A stretch of 64,000 nucleotides of DNA from Flavobacteriales bacterium (GCA_020635495.1 JACJZQ010000006.1:111411-175410); one strand, 5' to 3'. Positions 1 to 9,121 are shown, counted from the first letter of the stretch. Numbers and translations are program-made. The notes: generated by a model not told the origin, from the sequence alone.

Positions 1-1
1 T

Positions 2-262
2 GTGAAAGAATTAGCGCTAAAGCACAATTGCACTGAAGCGCAGATCATGATCGCGTGGGCCATGGCTCGCGGAACGGCTGTTATTCCGAAGTCTGTGAAT
101 GAAGGAAGACAACTTCAGAATTTCCAATCGACTGAGATTAATCTCTCTGAAGATGACATGAAACTGATGGCTTCGGCAGATACTGGTTACCGCTACGTGA
201 AAGGCCAATTCTGGGCTTTTGAAGGAACCGAATATTCGGTGGATTGGCTTTGGAATCGATAG
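2..262 (+). CDS. Aldo/keto reductase, C-terminal part (cut by window start)
   Basis: This is the last 86 codons of a gene that begins upstream of the window. The protein reads through a block typical of the last third of aldo/keto reductases: an alpha-helix with AQIMIAWAMARG, the strand TAVIPKSVN (the family signature V-I-P-K-S that contacts the NADPH adenine phosphate), then a helix with LSEDDMKLM. Family members reduce aldehydes and ketones with NADPH in the cytoplasm; the substrate cannot be told from this fragment because the catalytic Tyr, Lys and His lie upstream. The GTG at position 2 is probably an internal valine, not the start. It converges on the gene at 329-943. Confidence 0.85.
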   Translation: MKELALKHNCTEAQIMIAWAMARGTAVIPKSVNEGRQLQNFQSTEINLSEDDMKLMASADTGYRYVKGQFWAFEGTEYSVDWLWNR

Positions 263-319
263 AGAATTGAGGTTTGAGTAATGAGTATTGAGAAGGCTTT
301 TTACTCATTACTCAATTCT
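263..319. terminator. Bidirectional hairpin between convergent genes
   Basis: The arm at 263-287 (agaattgag, then gagtaatgagta after a short insert) is the reverse complement of 302-319 (tactcattactcaattct). The loop carries a run of T. It lies between the stop codons of the convergent genes at 262 and 329, so it probably ends both transcripts. Confidence 0.6.
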
Positions 320-328
320 AACTTCTCA

Positions 329-943
329 TTACTTCTTACCAGGAATATTCCACTTAATGGAAGTCCCGTTGAACTCCAACTGCTCCCAGATCTTTGCGCG
401 GTTCTTGTTCCAATGGCTTTTGTGCACTCCGAACATCACTGCATCGAAAATCAGCAGGAAACCTCCTTGCATGATCAGCGAATAACCCATTCCCTTGAAT
501 GAGTTCTTTACGTTCTGATTGCTGTATCGATTCCCGAATTCTTGCAGAAAAACGCCAGAACCAACGTAAAGCACATCCAAACCTGCATTGATGAGATAAA
601 GCGTTTCCTGTTGTCGTTGCAGTTTGAAGGTTCCAGGAATGTCATATTGCTTTTTCAATCGCTTTCGCGCTCCGAAGTAGGCAGGCAACGCAATCCCAAG
701 ATTCACCACATTCCATGATGCATTCATCAAATGAAAACTGAACATCATGGAACCAGGTTTGGTGGTCAATGCACCAGCAGTTCCAGCAATCAGGTTGCCT
801 GTGGCCCAACTTCCTAACGCAATCATTCCGTTGAGGCTATGCGTGTTCAACTCACGGTTGTAGTTGTTGAATACTTCCATGTCCTGTGCTTGCGCATTGA
901 ACAGAATAGGGAACAGCAATAAGGAAAACAACGTCTTTTTCAT
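329..943 (-). CDS. Hypothetical exported/membrane protein
   Basis: I do not recognise the function. With the ATG at 943 the protein has 204 residues and starts with a clear signal peptide (MKKTLFSLLLFPILFNAQA, cleavage after AQA). An upstream start would add 35 charged, cysteine-containing residues and overlap the region ahead of gldF, so I chose the ATG at 943. Hydrophobic stretches near residues 37-55, 65-90, 115-135 and 155-175 suggest a small polytopic membrane protein. Similar short proteins with a signal-like first segment and no assigned role are common in Bacteroidota. It is divergent from gldF, with about 95 bases between the starts that must hold both promoters. Confidence 0.6.
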   Translation of the reverse strand: MKKTLFSLLLFPILFNAQAQDMEVFNNYNRELNTHSLNGMIALGSWATGNLIAGTAGALTTKPGSMMFSFHLMNASWNVVNLGIALPAYFGARKRLKKQYDIPGTFKLQRQQETLYLINAGLDVLYVGSGVFLQEFGNRYSNQNVKNSFKGMGYSLIMQGGFLLIFDAVMFGVHKSHWNKNRAKIWEQLEFNGTSIKWNIPGKK

Positions 944-1038
944 GGCATCTGAAGTTAATCCTTCTTGTTCAGAACAGTAATATTCTTGGATTGTTTCGCG
1001 TTGACGGGTCTTGCACGAACAGTTAACTTCGCGCACCA

Positions 1039-1770
1039 ATGTGGGCACTGCTTAAAAAAGAGATCAACAGCTTTCTGAATTCACTCATCGGGTACATCGT
1101 TATCTGTGTGTTCTTGTTGTTTGTTGGTCTGTTCATGTGGGTGTTGCCTACAGAAGCCAACGTAATTGACAATGGCTACGCAGACCTAAACACACTTTTC
1201 ATTGTTGCTCCGTGGGTGTTCCTGTTTCTGATTCCTGCCATTACCATGCGCAGCTTTGCAGATGAGAAAAGTAGCGGCACAATTGAATTGCTGCATACGC
1301 GCCCGATCAGCGACCTGAGTATAATTCTCGCCAAATATTTCGGTGGATTACTCTTGGTGGTCTTTTCACTTCTGCCAACATTGGTTTACTTCTTTTCGGT
1401 TTACCAATTAGGTGACCCGATTGGAAATCTGGACACAGGAAGTGTTTGGGGTTCTTACATTGGATTGCTACTTCTTGGTGCGGCATTTGTCAGCATCGGA
1501 ATCTTCAGCTCCGCGATAACCAACAATCAAATTGTCAGTTTCATTCTAGCGGTTTTCCTGAGTTGGGGATTGTGGATAGGACTGGAAACCGTTGCCTCAT
1601 TCCAATTTCTCGGAACATGGGATCATTTGCTACTCAGCATCGGAATAAACAGCCACTATAGCAGTTTGAGCCGTGGTGTGATTGACACGCGAGATGTCGT
1701 TTATCTCGTCAGTCTAATTGCGGTTTTCATCGCTTTGACACGAACCGTTTTAGAAAGTAGAAAGTGGTGA
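1039..1770 (+). CDS. gldF: Gliding motility ABC transporter permease GldF
   Basis: A 243-residue polytopic inner-membrane protein of the ABC-2 permease type. It opens with MWALLKKEINSFLNSLIGYI, followed by about six hydrophobic segments, with the cytoplasmic loop SFADEKSSGTIELLHTRPIS (near residues 72-91) that is characteristic of GldF and NosY-like permeases. In Flavobacterium johnsoniae GldF, GldG and the ATPase GldA form a transporter needed for gliding. GldA is not in this window. The 3' end overlaps gldG by 7 bases, which indicates translational coupling. The length agrees with known GldF proteins. Confidence 0.9.
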   Translation: MWALLKKEINSFLNSLIGYIVICVFLLFVGLFMWVLPTEANVIDNGYADLNTLFIVAPWVFLFLIPAITMRSFADEKSSGTIELLHTRPISDLSIILAKYFGGLLLVVFSLLPTLVYFFSVYQLGDPIGNLDTGSVWGSYIGLLLLGAAFVSIGIFSSAITNNQIVSFILAVFLSWGLWIGLETVASFQFLGTWDHLLLSIGINSHYSSLSRGVIDTRDVVYLVSLIAVFIALTRTVLESRKW

Positions 1771-3485
1771 GAAAACCAGCGGTTCGAGATATCATCCAAT
1801 TGGTTACGGTTGTCGGAATCGTGATTGCACTGAATGTGCTCAGCGGATTTTTCTTCACGCGTTTCGACCTCACTTCCGAGAAGCGATACACCCTTTCAGA
1901 CCAGTCGAAAGAGCTTTTGGAAGGCTTAGACGATGCAGTCTATTTGAAGGTTTATCTCGATGGAGAATTGCCGGCTGGTTTCCGCAGACTTCGAGATCGT
2001 ACCCGCGAAATGCTGGATGAATTCAGAGCGTATTCCAACAACAACATCGAGTACGAATTCATCAATCCGAGCAATCAGCCCGATGAGAAAAGTCGTAACG
2101 ACCTATACCGTCAATTGGCGAAGCAAGGCTTGATGCCGACCAACATTCAGATCAAAGCTGAAGATGGGGTTGAACAAAAGTTGATTTTCCCAGGAGCCAT
2201 AATGACTTACCGTGGTGAGGAAACAGCGCTGCAATTGCTAAAAAGTCAAATGGGTGCGCTGCCAGAGGAAATGCTCAACAGTTCCATTGAAGACTTGGAA
2301 TTCGAGATGACCAACGCCATCAGAAAGCTGACGGAAGTTCGAGCAGAGCGCGTTGGTTTTGTAACCGATCATGGCGAGTTGAGCGAGCGACAAGTGGCCG
2401 ATATGGCACGCTCACTTTCTGAGTATTATCAGTTGGAGCGAGTCGCAATCAACGGAAAACTGAACAGTTTGGTAAGCCGCGCAGAAGGTGATAGCGGTGC
2501 GGTCATCTTCCCGAAATACAAGGCTATTGTTATTGCTAAACCGGATACGGCTTTCAGCGAGGAAGACAAGTTCATGATCGATCAGTACGTAATGTATGGC
2601 GGTCGCGTGTTGTGGTTGGTAGAACCCATTTTCTGCAACATGGACAGTCTGCGGTATTCGCCCTCTACCCTTGCCGTTCCGATCTCTTTGAACTTGGAAG
2701 ACATGCTTTTCAAGTATGGAGTTCGCGTGAATACCGACCTGATTCAGGATGCCAGATGTGCTGCCATTCCCGGTCCATCGGGTTATGTTGGAGATCAGTT
2801 GCAATGGGCGCTTCAGCCGTGGGTCTACTTCCCTATTGTGGTTCCTGAAACGGAGCACCCAGTTATTCGAAATCTGAACGGAATCAAATTGGAGTTCGCC
2901 TGTAGTATTGACACAGTTGGTGGACGAGGAATCAAGAAAACGGTACTACTGAGAACCTCGGACAAAAGTCGAGCCCTCCGAACACCTACAAAAGTAAGTT
3001 TGGATGTGATGGTGGAAGAGCCAAAACCAGAGCAGTTCAACCGTCCGAATATGCCTGTTGCCGTCTTGCTGGAAGGTCGATTTGAAAGTGTGTTCAAGAA
3101 CCGATTGACGACCATGATCAAGCAGGATCAGAGCATCAAATTCCGAGAGGACGGAAAACGCAGTAAGATGATAGTTGTTTCTGATGGAGACGTGATGCGA
3201 AATCACATCAACCCAGATGGAACTTACCTGCCAACAGGCTTCGACAAATACACCAGTCAGCAGTTTGGCAACAAGAAATTCCTGCTCAACGCCATCAATT
3301 ACCTGTGCGATGATGAGAACCTGACTGCAATCCGTTCTCGAGCGCTTGAAATCCGGTTACTCAATAGAAAAAAGGCCGAAGCAGAGAGAACCAAATGGCA
3401 GTTCATCAATGTTGGAATTCCGATTATGCTCATCATTCTATTTGGAATTCTGAACGCCTACCTCCGTAAAAAACGATACGCCTAA
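1764..3485 (+). CDS. gldG: Gliding motility ABC transporter auxiliary protein GldG
   Basis: A 573-residue protein with a transmembrane helix at about residues 13-33, a large extracytoplasmic part of the ABC-transporter auxiliary type, and a C-terminal membrane helix (about 545-563) followed by a basic tail LRKKRYA. The segment TSEKRYTLSDQSKELL after the first helix, and the repeated motifs near VGFVTDHGELSE and GGRVLWLVEP, are typical of GldG. It acts with GldF and GldA in gliding. It overlaps gldF and is followed after 3 bases by the DUF4340 gene, so the three are surely one operon. Confidence 0.92.
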   Translation: MVRKPAVRDIIQLVTVVGIVIALNVLSGFFFTRFDLTSEKRYTLSDQSKELLEGLDDAVYLKVYLDGELPAGFRRLRDRTREMLDEFRAYSNNNIEYEFINPSNQPDEKSRNDLYRQLAKQGLMPTNIQIKAEDGVEQKLIFPGAIMTYRGEETALQLLKSQMGALPEEMLNSSIEDLEFEMTNAIRKLTEVRAERVGFVTDHGELSERQVADMARSLSEYYQLERVAINGKLNSLVSRAEGDSGAVIFPKYKAIVIAKPDTAFSEEDKFMIDQYVMYGGRVLWLVEPIFCNMDSLRYSPSTLAVPISLNLEDMLFKYGVRVNTDLIQDARCAAIPGPSGYVGDQLQWALQPWVYFPIVVPETEHPVIRNLNGIKLEFACSIDTVGGRGIKKTVLLRTSDKSRALRTPTKVSLDVMVEEPKPEQFNRPNMPVAVLLEGRFESVFKNRLTTMIKQDQSIKFREDGKRSKMIVVSDGDVMRNHINPDGTYLPTGFDKYTSQQFGNKKFLLNAINYLCDDENLTAIRSRALEIRLLNRKKAEAERTKWQFINVGIPIMLIILFGILNAYLRKKRYA

Positions 3486-3488
3486 CCG

Positions 3489-4520
3489 ATGAAAAAGAAC
3501 CTCATAGCACTCATCGTATTAGCAGTATTAGCTGCCCTAGCTTACTATGTTTATACTGAGCATGGTTCAGGAACCATCAAACCCGAACTGCACGATTTTG
3601 CCGTGAAAGACACCTCGGCCATTACCAAGATCTTCTTGGCAGATAAGTTCGGAACTACGGTTACTCTCGATCGGCAAAACGTTTCAGAATGGACGGTAAA
3701 CAAAGAGCACAAAGCCCGTAAAGATGCAGTTGATGTGCTACTCAAAACCATTATGCGTGTTGAGATGAAGGCACCGGTTGCCAAAACAGCGCACGACAAT
3801 ATTGTGAAGTTGATGGCGGGCAAATCCACGAAAGTGGAAATCTACCAGGGCGACAAAAAAGTGAAGACCTATTACGTAAGCGATGCTACCAAAGACAACA
3901 TGGGCACTTACATGCTCATTGAAGGATCGAGCACGCCTTTTATCTGTCACATTCCTGGTTTTTACGGATACCTCACCAGTCGCTACATGACCAGGCCTTT
4001 GGAGTGGAGAGATACGGAGATATTCAAACACCGCCTTCCAGAGATTGCTGAGGTTAAAGTCGAATTTCATCAAGAACCTGAGCGCTCTTTCAAGATCACT
4101 CACTCAGAAGACCGTGTAGTTCAGTTGTTCAAATTGTACCCAGAAGAAACGTTGGTTGAGAAAATGGATACGGTTTTCGTAAAGCGTTATCTCCTCAACT
4201 ACCGCAATGTCCGGTATGAGGGTATTCAGCCATATGATGAAGAACGCGTAGATAGCATCGTCAATTCTCCACCATATTTCACAATCTCACTGACCGATAG
4301 AAATGGAGAAAAGCGTAGCGTAACTTCTTATCGATTGCCAGCGAATCCGGGAGCCATTGATGCCAATGATGAGCCGCTGATCTGGGACCCCGACAGAATG
4401 CATGGCGTTATCAATGGAAATGAGGATGAGATCATGCTCATTCAGTACTTCACATTCGACAGATTGACAGTTCCGATTGAGTCGTTCCTCATCGACCCGA
4501 AACTCAGGAGAGACAACTAA
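3489..4520 (+). CDS. DUF4340-type membrane-anchored protein
   Basis: A 343-residue protein with one N-terminal membrane anchor (KNLIALIVLAVLAALAYYVY) and a long, mainly beta-stranded extracytoplasmic region. The pattern of a strand describing a covalent-looking propeller-like repeat (ITKIFLADKFGTTVTLDRQ..WTVNKEHKARKDAVDVLLKTI) matches DUF4340 proteins, which are often encoded beside GldG-like auxiliary proteins. Only 3 bases separate it from gldG. The context implies it is a third extracytoplasmic component of the GldFG transporter, but no activity is known for the family. Confidence 0.7.
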   Translation: MKKNLIALIVLAVLAALAYYVYTEHGSGTIKPELHDFAVKDTSAITKIFLADKFGTTVTLDRQNVSEWTVNKEHKARKDAVDVLLKTIMRVEMKAPVAKTAHDNIVKLMAGKSTKVEIYQGDKKVKTYYVSDATKDNMGTYMLIEGSSTPFICHIPGFYGYLTSRYMTRPLEWRDTEIFKHRLPEIAEVKVEFHQEPERSFKITHSEDRVVQLFKLYPEETLVEKMDTVFVKRYLLNYRNVRYEGIQPYDEERVDSIVNSPPYFTISLTDRNGEKRSVTSYRLPANPGAIDANDEPLIWDPDRMHGVINGNEDEIMLIQYFTFDRLTVPIESFLIDPKLRRDN

Positions 4521-4540
4521 TTCAGAGTTTTCAACACTTA

Positions 4541-4570
4541 TTTGCTAGCCCCTCCATTAGGCTATATTTG
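4541..4570 (+). promoter_or_regulatory. Promoter of dnaN
   Basis: TTTG at 4541-4544, an 18-base spacer, and TATATTTG at 4563-4570 match the Bacteroidota primary-sigma consensus TTTG / TAnnTTTG exactly. The dnaN ATG lies 23 bases after the -7 box, giving a short leader. dnaN can therefore be transcribed independently of the gldFG operon. Confidence 0.8.
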
Positions 4571-4593
4571 TACCCCATTCGAAAACAACACGT

Positions 4594-5715
4594 ATGAAGT
4601 TCATTGTATCAAGTCAATTGTTGCTCAAGAATCTGCAGGCCATCAGTGGTGTTGTAAGCACCAGCAATACCTTGCCAATTCTAGATAATTTCCTGTTCGA
4701 AATTGAGGAGAACAAGCTGACTGTTTCAGGCTCAGACCTTGAAACTACCATGACCACCAGTTTTGAAATTACCTCGAAAGAGAAAGGTCAGGTGGCCATT
4801 CCTGCAAGAATCCTTTTGGATCTTTTGAAAGGATTTCCAGATACACCGATCACATTCTCCATCAATGCAGAAACGCACGCTGTTAGATTCACTTCAGAAT
4901 ATGGTGAGTACAACGTGGCAGGATTGAACGGGGCAGAGTTTCCGAAAGCGCCAGAATTGGAGGCACTTTCTTCTACGGTTGTTCCTGCAGATCTACTTGC
5001 AAGGGCTATTTCCAAAACGATTTTCGCGGCAGGAAACGATGAACTCAGACCAGTTATGTCTGGCGTTTACTTCGAGCTTCATTCAGACAATGTGACCTTT
5101 GTTTCTACAGACGCCCACAAATTGGTAAAGTACAGCAGAACTGATGCGAAGGCTGATGCAGGCGCAAGCTTCATCATGCCTAAAAAGCCATTGAATCTTT
5201 TGAAAAATGTTCTGGCTACAGAAGAAGCGGATGTTACGATTGAATACAACGACACGAATGCTCGTTTCAGTTTTGGCGATGTAACACTTGTTTGTCGATT
5301 GATCGATGGTCGATACCCGAACTACGATGCGGTAATTCCTAAGGAGAATCCGAATGTGCTGACGGTGAACAGAAGCGCTTTCTTGAACTCGGTTAAGCGT
5401 GTTTCTTACTTCTCGAACAAAACCACGCATCAGGTTCGTCTTAAAATGGCTGGCACAGAGTTGCACATTTCTGCAGAAGACCCAGATTTCGCGAACAACG
5501 CAGACGAAAGATTGACCTGCAGCTACAAAGGAGATGATATGGCAATCGGTTTCAACTCAAGATTCTTGATTGAGATGTTGAATAACGTGGAAACGGAAGA
5601 AGTAGTAATAGAGATGTCTGAACCAAACCGTGCTGGTATTCTACTTCCGAGCGAGTCGGTTGTTGAAGGCGAAAACCTGTTGATGTTGGTTATGCCAGTG
5701 ATGTTGAATAACTGA
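4594..5715 (+). CDS. dnaN: DNA polymerase III sliding clamp (beta subunit)
   Basis: At 373 residues this has the standard length for the beta clamp. The N-terminal signature is MKFIVSSQLLLKNLQAISGV; the three clamp domains follow, with the conserved DLETTM near residue 48, RLIDGRYPNYDAVIP near residue 231, and the C-terminal end LLMLVMPVMLNN in place of the classical P-M-R/L end. The clamp forms a ring dimer that tethers the replicative polymerase. Position after the gldFG operon is common in Bacteroidota; dnaA is not nearby. A strong rho-independent terminator follows. Confidence 0.97.
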   Translation: MKFIVSSQLLLKNLQAISGVVSTSNTLPILDNFLFEIEENKLTVSGSDLETTMTTSFEITSKEKGQVAIPARILLDLLKGFPDTPITFSINAETHAVRFTSEYGEYNVAGLNGAEFPKAPELEALSSTVVPADLLARAISKTIFAAGNDELRPVMSGVYFELHSDNVTFVSTDAHKLVKYSRTDAKADAGASFIMPKKPLNLLKNVLATEEADVTIEYNDTNARFSFGDVTLVCRLIDGRYPNYDAVIPKENPNVLTVNRSAFLNSVKRVSYFSNKTTHQVRLKMAGTELHISAEDPDFANNADERLTCSYKGDDMAIGFNSRFLIEMLNNVETEEVVIEMSEPNRAGILLPSESVVEGENLLMLVMPVMLNN

Positions 5716-5740
5716 TCTGTCTAGATAGAATTAAAGAAGA

Positions 5741-5767
5741 GGCGAACCGAATGGTTCGCCTTTTTTT
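5741..5767 (+). terminator. Terminator of dnaN
   Basis: GGCGAACC-gaat-GGTTCGCC followed by seven T. This is a perfect 8-bp stem with a 4-base loop, 25 bases after the dnaN stop codon. Confidence 0.93.
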
Positions 5768-6212
5768 ATTCCGTAATTCCAATACTTCTATTGAAGCGAT
5801 GGAATTCCTCTATCATGGCACCGAAAGCCATCCACAAAGGGAGGTAATCGAAACGGATATAACCCATGAAATGCCATCCAATCTGGTACTCCCAAGGGCA
5901 ACGTCCGGTCATTTGTTCTAATGCAAAGCCCGCAATCAACTCTACCAGCAGAATGGCAACACCGTAGATGAGATAACGCAGCAATCGATTGTATTTCTTC
6001 AACAGATTGAACCCTATCGGAAACAGCACCGAGGTTATTCCATAGATCGGGAACATCCAGATGTAGCTTACACCCATCAAACGCAGGTTGTCCACGTCAC
6101 CATTTATCAGGTCAACAATTGCCGTAAAGAATACTTCGGTGGTAATGCCCAGTCCACCATAAAGCACAAACCCGAATACGCGTTCTTTAATCCCGATCTT
6201 CCTTTTCTCCAT
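5766..6212 (-). CDS. Small polytopic membrane protein, CmpB-like (putative ABC-transporter type IV)
   Basis: With the ATG at 6212 the protein has 148 residues. The earlier in-frame start would deepen the overlap with the rhomboid gene and gives a non-conserved lead. There are four hydrophobic segments. The sequence VELIAGFALEQMTGRCPWEY followed by GYIRFDYLPLWMAFGAMIEE resembles the ELxxG...W-x-Y...G-x-I-x-x-x-x-x-x-W-x-x-x-G core of the CmpB/PF06541 membrane family, whose function is not established. The start lies 26 bases inside the rhomboid gene, so the pair is translationally coupled. Confidence 0.6.
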   Translation of the reverse strand: MEKRKIGIKERVFGFVLYGGLGITTEVFFTAIVDLINGDVDNLRLMGVSYIWMFPIYGITSVLFPIGFNLLKKYNRLLRYLIYGVAILLVELIAGFALEQMTGRCPWEYQIGWHFMGYIRFDYLPLWMAFGAMIEEFHRFNRSIGITE

Positions 6213-6927
6213 CTTTCTTAAATACGTAGCGGATATTGATTTTCCTTGGTTCAGCATTCTGCTGTTCTTGTTCGCGAAGCTGCTTTTCTACTTGTTCTCT
6301 TCTTATTCTTTCAGGATCGGGATACCAGTCTGGCACCTCCTCTTCTTCAACAAGGTCCCAAGAGTATTTCGGTTTTTGCGGGCCTTGTTTACGGTAGATG
6401 AGTGCTACGGCCAAGCCAGCTATCAGCCCGAACAGGTGACCTTCGTACGAGATGCTATGATCGATCGGAAACACACCCCAAACCAAACTTCCATACAAGA
6501 AAATGACGAGCATGGAAAGCGCCATAAGCTTGAGATGACGTCTCAGAACACCACTGAAAAACAGAAACCCGAACAGCGCATAAACAATGCCGCTGGCTCC
6601 GATATGAAAGTTGGGTCTTCCTCCTATCCAAAGCCAAACACCACTTATGAGGTATACCCACAATAGTGTTTTCGATGCAACAGGTCTATAGAAGTAGTAC
6701 AGCATTCCTCCAAGCACAACCAATGCTGTGGAGTTATTGATGAGATGTTTCCAATCTGAATGAATGAACGGATAGGTCAGAATTCCAATAAGGCCTGACA
6801 CTTTTCTCGGAAACACACCGAATTGCACGAGGTCCAGATTGAACAACACCTCTCCCACCTCAATAAGCCACATGAAGGCTACGAGTGAGACCGGGATCAA
6901 TAAACTGGTTCTGAATTCTTTGAGCAC
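6187..6927 (-). CDS. Rhomboid family intramembrane serine protease
   Basis: A 246-residue protein with six hydrophobic segments. The catalytic serine is in GASG (Ser112) and the catalytic histidine in GHLFGLIAG (His164). HSDWKHLINN (residues 56-65) is the usual rhomboid L1/TM2 signature with its HxxxN element. A charged cytoplasmic tail of about 65 residues (acidic LVEEEEVPDW, then an Arg/Glu/Gln-rich coiled-coil-like stretch) extends beyond the core. Rhomboids cut transmembrane helices inside the membrane; the substrates here are unknown. It is co-transcribed with the CmpB-like gene downstream. Confidence 0.93.
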   Translation of the reverse strand: MLKEFRTSLLIPVSLVAFMWLIEVGEVLFNLDLVQFGVFPRKVSGLIGILTYPFIHSDWKHLINNSTALVVLGGMLYYFYRPVASKTLLWVYLISGVWLWIGGRPNFHIGASGIVYALFGFLFFSGVLRRHLKLMALSMLVIFLYGSLVWGVFPIDHSISYEGHLFGLIAGLAVALIYRKQGPQKPKYSWDLVEEEEVPDWYPDPERIRREQVEKQLREQEQQNAEPRKINIRYVFKKDGEKEDRD

Positions 6928-6930
6928 CGT

Positions 6931-6962
6931 ATAAAAGTAAGGCCCCGTTGTTAAACGGGGCC
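6931..6962 (-). terminator. Terminator after the 7007-9121 gene
   Basis: GGCCCCGTT-gtta-AACGGGGCC at 6941-6962 is a perfect 9-bp stem. Read on the minus strand it is followed by ttacttttat. It sits between the stop of the T9SS gene and the rhomboid start, so it separates these two minus-strand units. The T tract is imperfect. Confidence 0.75.
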
Positions 6963-7006
6963 TAATGCAAAGGGGGTCGGATCTGCAAGGGAATAGCCCT
7001 TCTCCC

Positions 7007-9121
7007 TTAACTCTTTATGTATCTTACAGTTACGCTTGTATCTGCAGCCTTAATTCTGATGAAGTAAACTCCATTGGCATATTGGCTAATGTCTATTGGC
7101 TGCGTAAACTCAACCGTTCCGTTGATGAAAATGACCGGCAGCAACGCTTGTCCCAGCATGTTGGTCAACTCGATCTCAACATTTTCTGCTGCAGGAAGCT
7201 GTCCTCTAACGAAGAACTGTCCTTCGCCTGGATTCGGATACAACTCCAACGATTCGAATACGCCCAGTTCATCAACACCTACCTGTAGCGTGAACTCTAG
7301 AATGTCGGTAGAAGTTGGACATCCGTTAGGTCCGATATACTCCACGTGGTAGTTACCAGACTGAATAGCATCATAGGTCATGTTGGTTGCTCCCGGAATC
7401 GGGTCACCGTTCAAGAACCACTGATAACCAGAACCTGGAGGATCAGCAGTCAATTCGTTCTCATCAACAAGAATCTGAGAATCATCCATTGGAGTAACAT
7501 CAACCGTAATTGTGTTTGAAACTCCAACACAACCGAAGATGTTGGTTACGGTTACAAAGTAGTCTCCCGCTTCAGTAACCACAGTAGTGGCATTGGTTCC
7601 GTTGGTGATCTCCCAATCATACAAACCTTGGTTTGGAGCTGTTGAAAGAATTACGAACTCACCTTCACAGAAATCTGTTGGGCCATTAGCGGTTACAATC
7701 GGTTCTGGATTTGGCTGAATAGTTACGTTGGCAATTGCAGAAGTGCTTTCACATCCGTTGGCATCAGTAGCCGTTACATAGTACTGCCCACCTTCTGAAA
7801 CTGTGATCGAAGAACCTGTACCTGCTGGGCTCCAAGTGTAATCTACAAAGCCAGTTGAAGCAGTAAGATCCATTGTCTCTCCATCGCAAAGCTCCAATGC
7901 ACCATTGTTGCTAGAAGTGATTGTTACAACCGGAGCCTGATCAACTTCAATCTGAATCTGCGCTGTGTTTGTACACCCGTTGCCATCCGTATACTCATAG
8001 GTAACGGTATGAACACCCTGTCCAGCTCCGTTAGGATCGAACATTCCGTTTGTAACACCAGGTCCTGAATATGCCCCCCCTACTGGACTTGCACTCAAGG
8101 CAACCGGGTCGGCCGACTCACAAAGAGCTGCCACTGCATCAATAGAAACTTCAGGAAGCTCGTTTCCAAGCACGAACGCTCCATTAGAGAAATCATTCCA
8201 TGCTGGATTGGTGATAATATCGTAACCGCCAGAAACACCAACAGCTTCGTTACCCATATCGGTCCACTGTGGCGTACCGTTCCAGTAGGCTCCGTTAGCC
8301 CAATCACCATCATCGGCAGAAATGAAGTACTGCGTTACATCAGCTGCATCAGACCCAGCAGGTTGATCGATCAAATGGAAGAACTCAGCATTTACAAAGC
8401 AAAGCTCGGGCGCCAATTGAGACACATCGAAACCTTCTGTAGTTGCCTCAACATTTGCCAATCTTGCGGCAAATGTGTTCGGTGCACCACTGGCTGGAGT
8501 AATTGCCAATGGACGAATTCGTGGTGTACCAACGCTGCTACCTAAAGGATACACATAAGTATCGGTACTGTTCATAGACCATGAAAGCCTACCAGCTCCA
8601 AGACTACTTACAAATCCTCCCGTTTCCGTAATGGCCGAAGAAGAACCATTGAGAACACTTAGCGTGTTAACGCCAGTGGCCAACTCCAAACTGTTCAATT
8701 GAAGAATGCCTGTTACTTCTGCATCAAGATCTAGAGACTTGATGCCAGAACCAAGTAGATTCAGGTTGTAAAAGCTACTCAATTGAGTTCCGGTTACCGA
8801 CTGGCTTGCACCATTCAAGTTCACCAAACTTTGATCTGAAGTGAAGACAGCATTGTTCTCCCAGTTACCAGAAACGTTGAATATCCCAGTAGAACCTCCA
8901 CCTCCGGTAAGTTCATCACTGTTGATCAGATCACCCTCAACGGTAATCCTTCCGGCATTGTCAATTACACCGTCATCGTTATTCAGATCTCCAGTAAGGA
9001 TGGTTACGATACAACCCTGATTAACAGTAACTTCTGCACCATTGTTATGCACTACAAATTGGGCGCTGGCTACTCCAGAAAGAAGACCAAGAGTCAGTGT
9101 TGTGAGTATATATTTTTTCAT
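7007..9121 (-). CDS. Secreted surface protein with Ig/PKD-like repeats and T9SS type A sorting domain
   Basis: Start taken at the ATG at 9121, which gives a typical signal peptide (MKKYILTTLTLGLLSGVASA) and 704 residues. After about 320 residues of beta-rich, Asn/Gly/Ser-rich sequence come Ig- or PKD-like modules, each with a conserved Cys pair around DGNGC, DANGC, NIFGC and GPNGC turns. These are frequent in gliding-bacterium adhesins. The last 80 residues (LELYPNPGEGQFFV ... GVYFIRI ... RYIKS) are a T9SS type A sorting domain, so the protein is secreted across the outer membrane and attached to the surface or released. It lies just downstream of the two collagen-like genes, same strand, with 43 bases between. 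Confidence 0.88.
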   Translation of the reverse strand: MKKYILTTLTLGLLSGVASAQFVVHNNGAEVTVNQGCIVTILTGDLNNDDGVIDNAGRITVEGDLINSDELTGGGGSTGIFNVSGNWENNAVFTSDQSLVNLNGASQSVTGTQLSSFYNLNLLGSGIKSLDLDAEVTGILQLNSLELATGVNTLSVLNGSSSAITETGGFVSSLGAGRLSWSMNSTDTYVYPLGSSVGTPRIRPLAITPASGAPNTFAARLANVEATTEGFDVSQLAPELCFVNAEFFHLIDQPAGSDAADVTQYFISADDGDWANGAYWNGTPQWTDMGNEAVGVSGGYDIITNPAWNDFSNGAFVLGNELPEVSIDAVAALCESADPVALSASPVGGAYSGPGVTNGMFDPNGAGQGVHTVTYEYTDGNGCTNTAQIQIEVDQAPVVTITSSNNGALELCDGETMDLTASTGFVDYTWSPAGTGSSITVSEGGQYYVTATDANGCESTSAIANVTIQPNPEPIVTANGPTDFCEGEFVILSTAPNQGLYDWEITNGTNATTVVTEAGDYFVTVTNIFGCVGVSNTITVDVTPMDDSQILVDENELTADPPGSGYQWFLNGDPIPGATNMTYDAIQSGNYHVEYIGPNGCPTSTDILEFTLQVGVDELGVFESLELYPNPGEGQFFVRGQLPAAENVEIELTNMLGQALLPVIFINGTVEFTQPIDISQYANGVYFIRIKAADTSVTVRYIKS

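Noticed and set aside
4541..5767. Replication origin beside dnaN or parAB
   Set aside because: No cluster of DnaA boxes, no dnaA gene, and no AT-rich unwinding region was seen in the spacers around dnaN (4521-4593) or parA (27053-27151).
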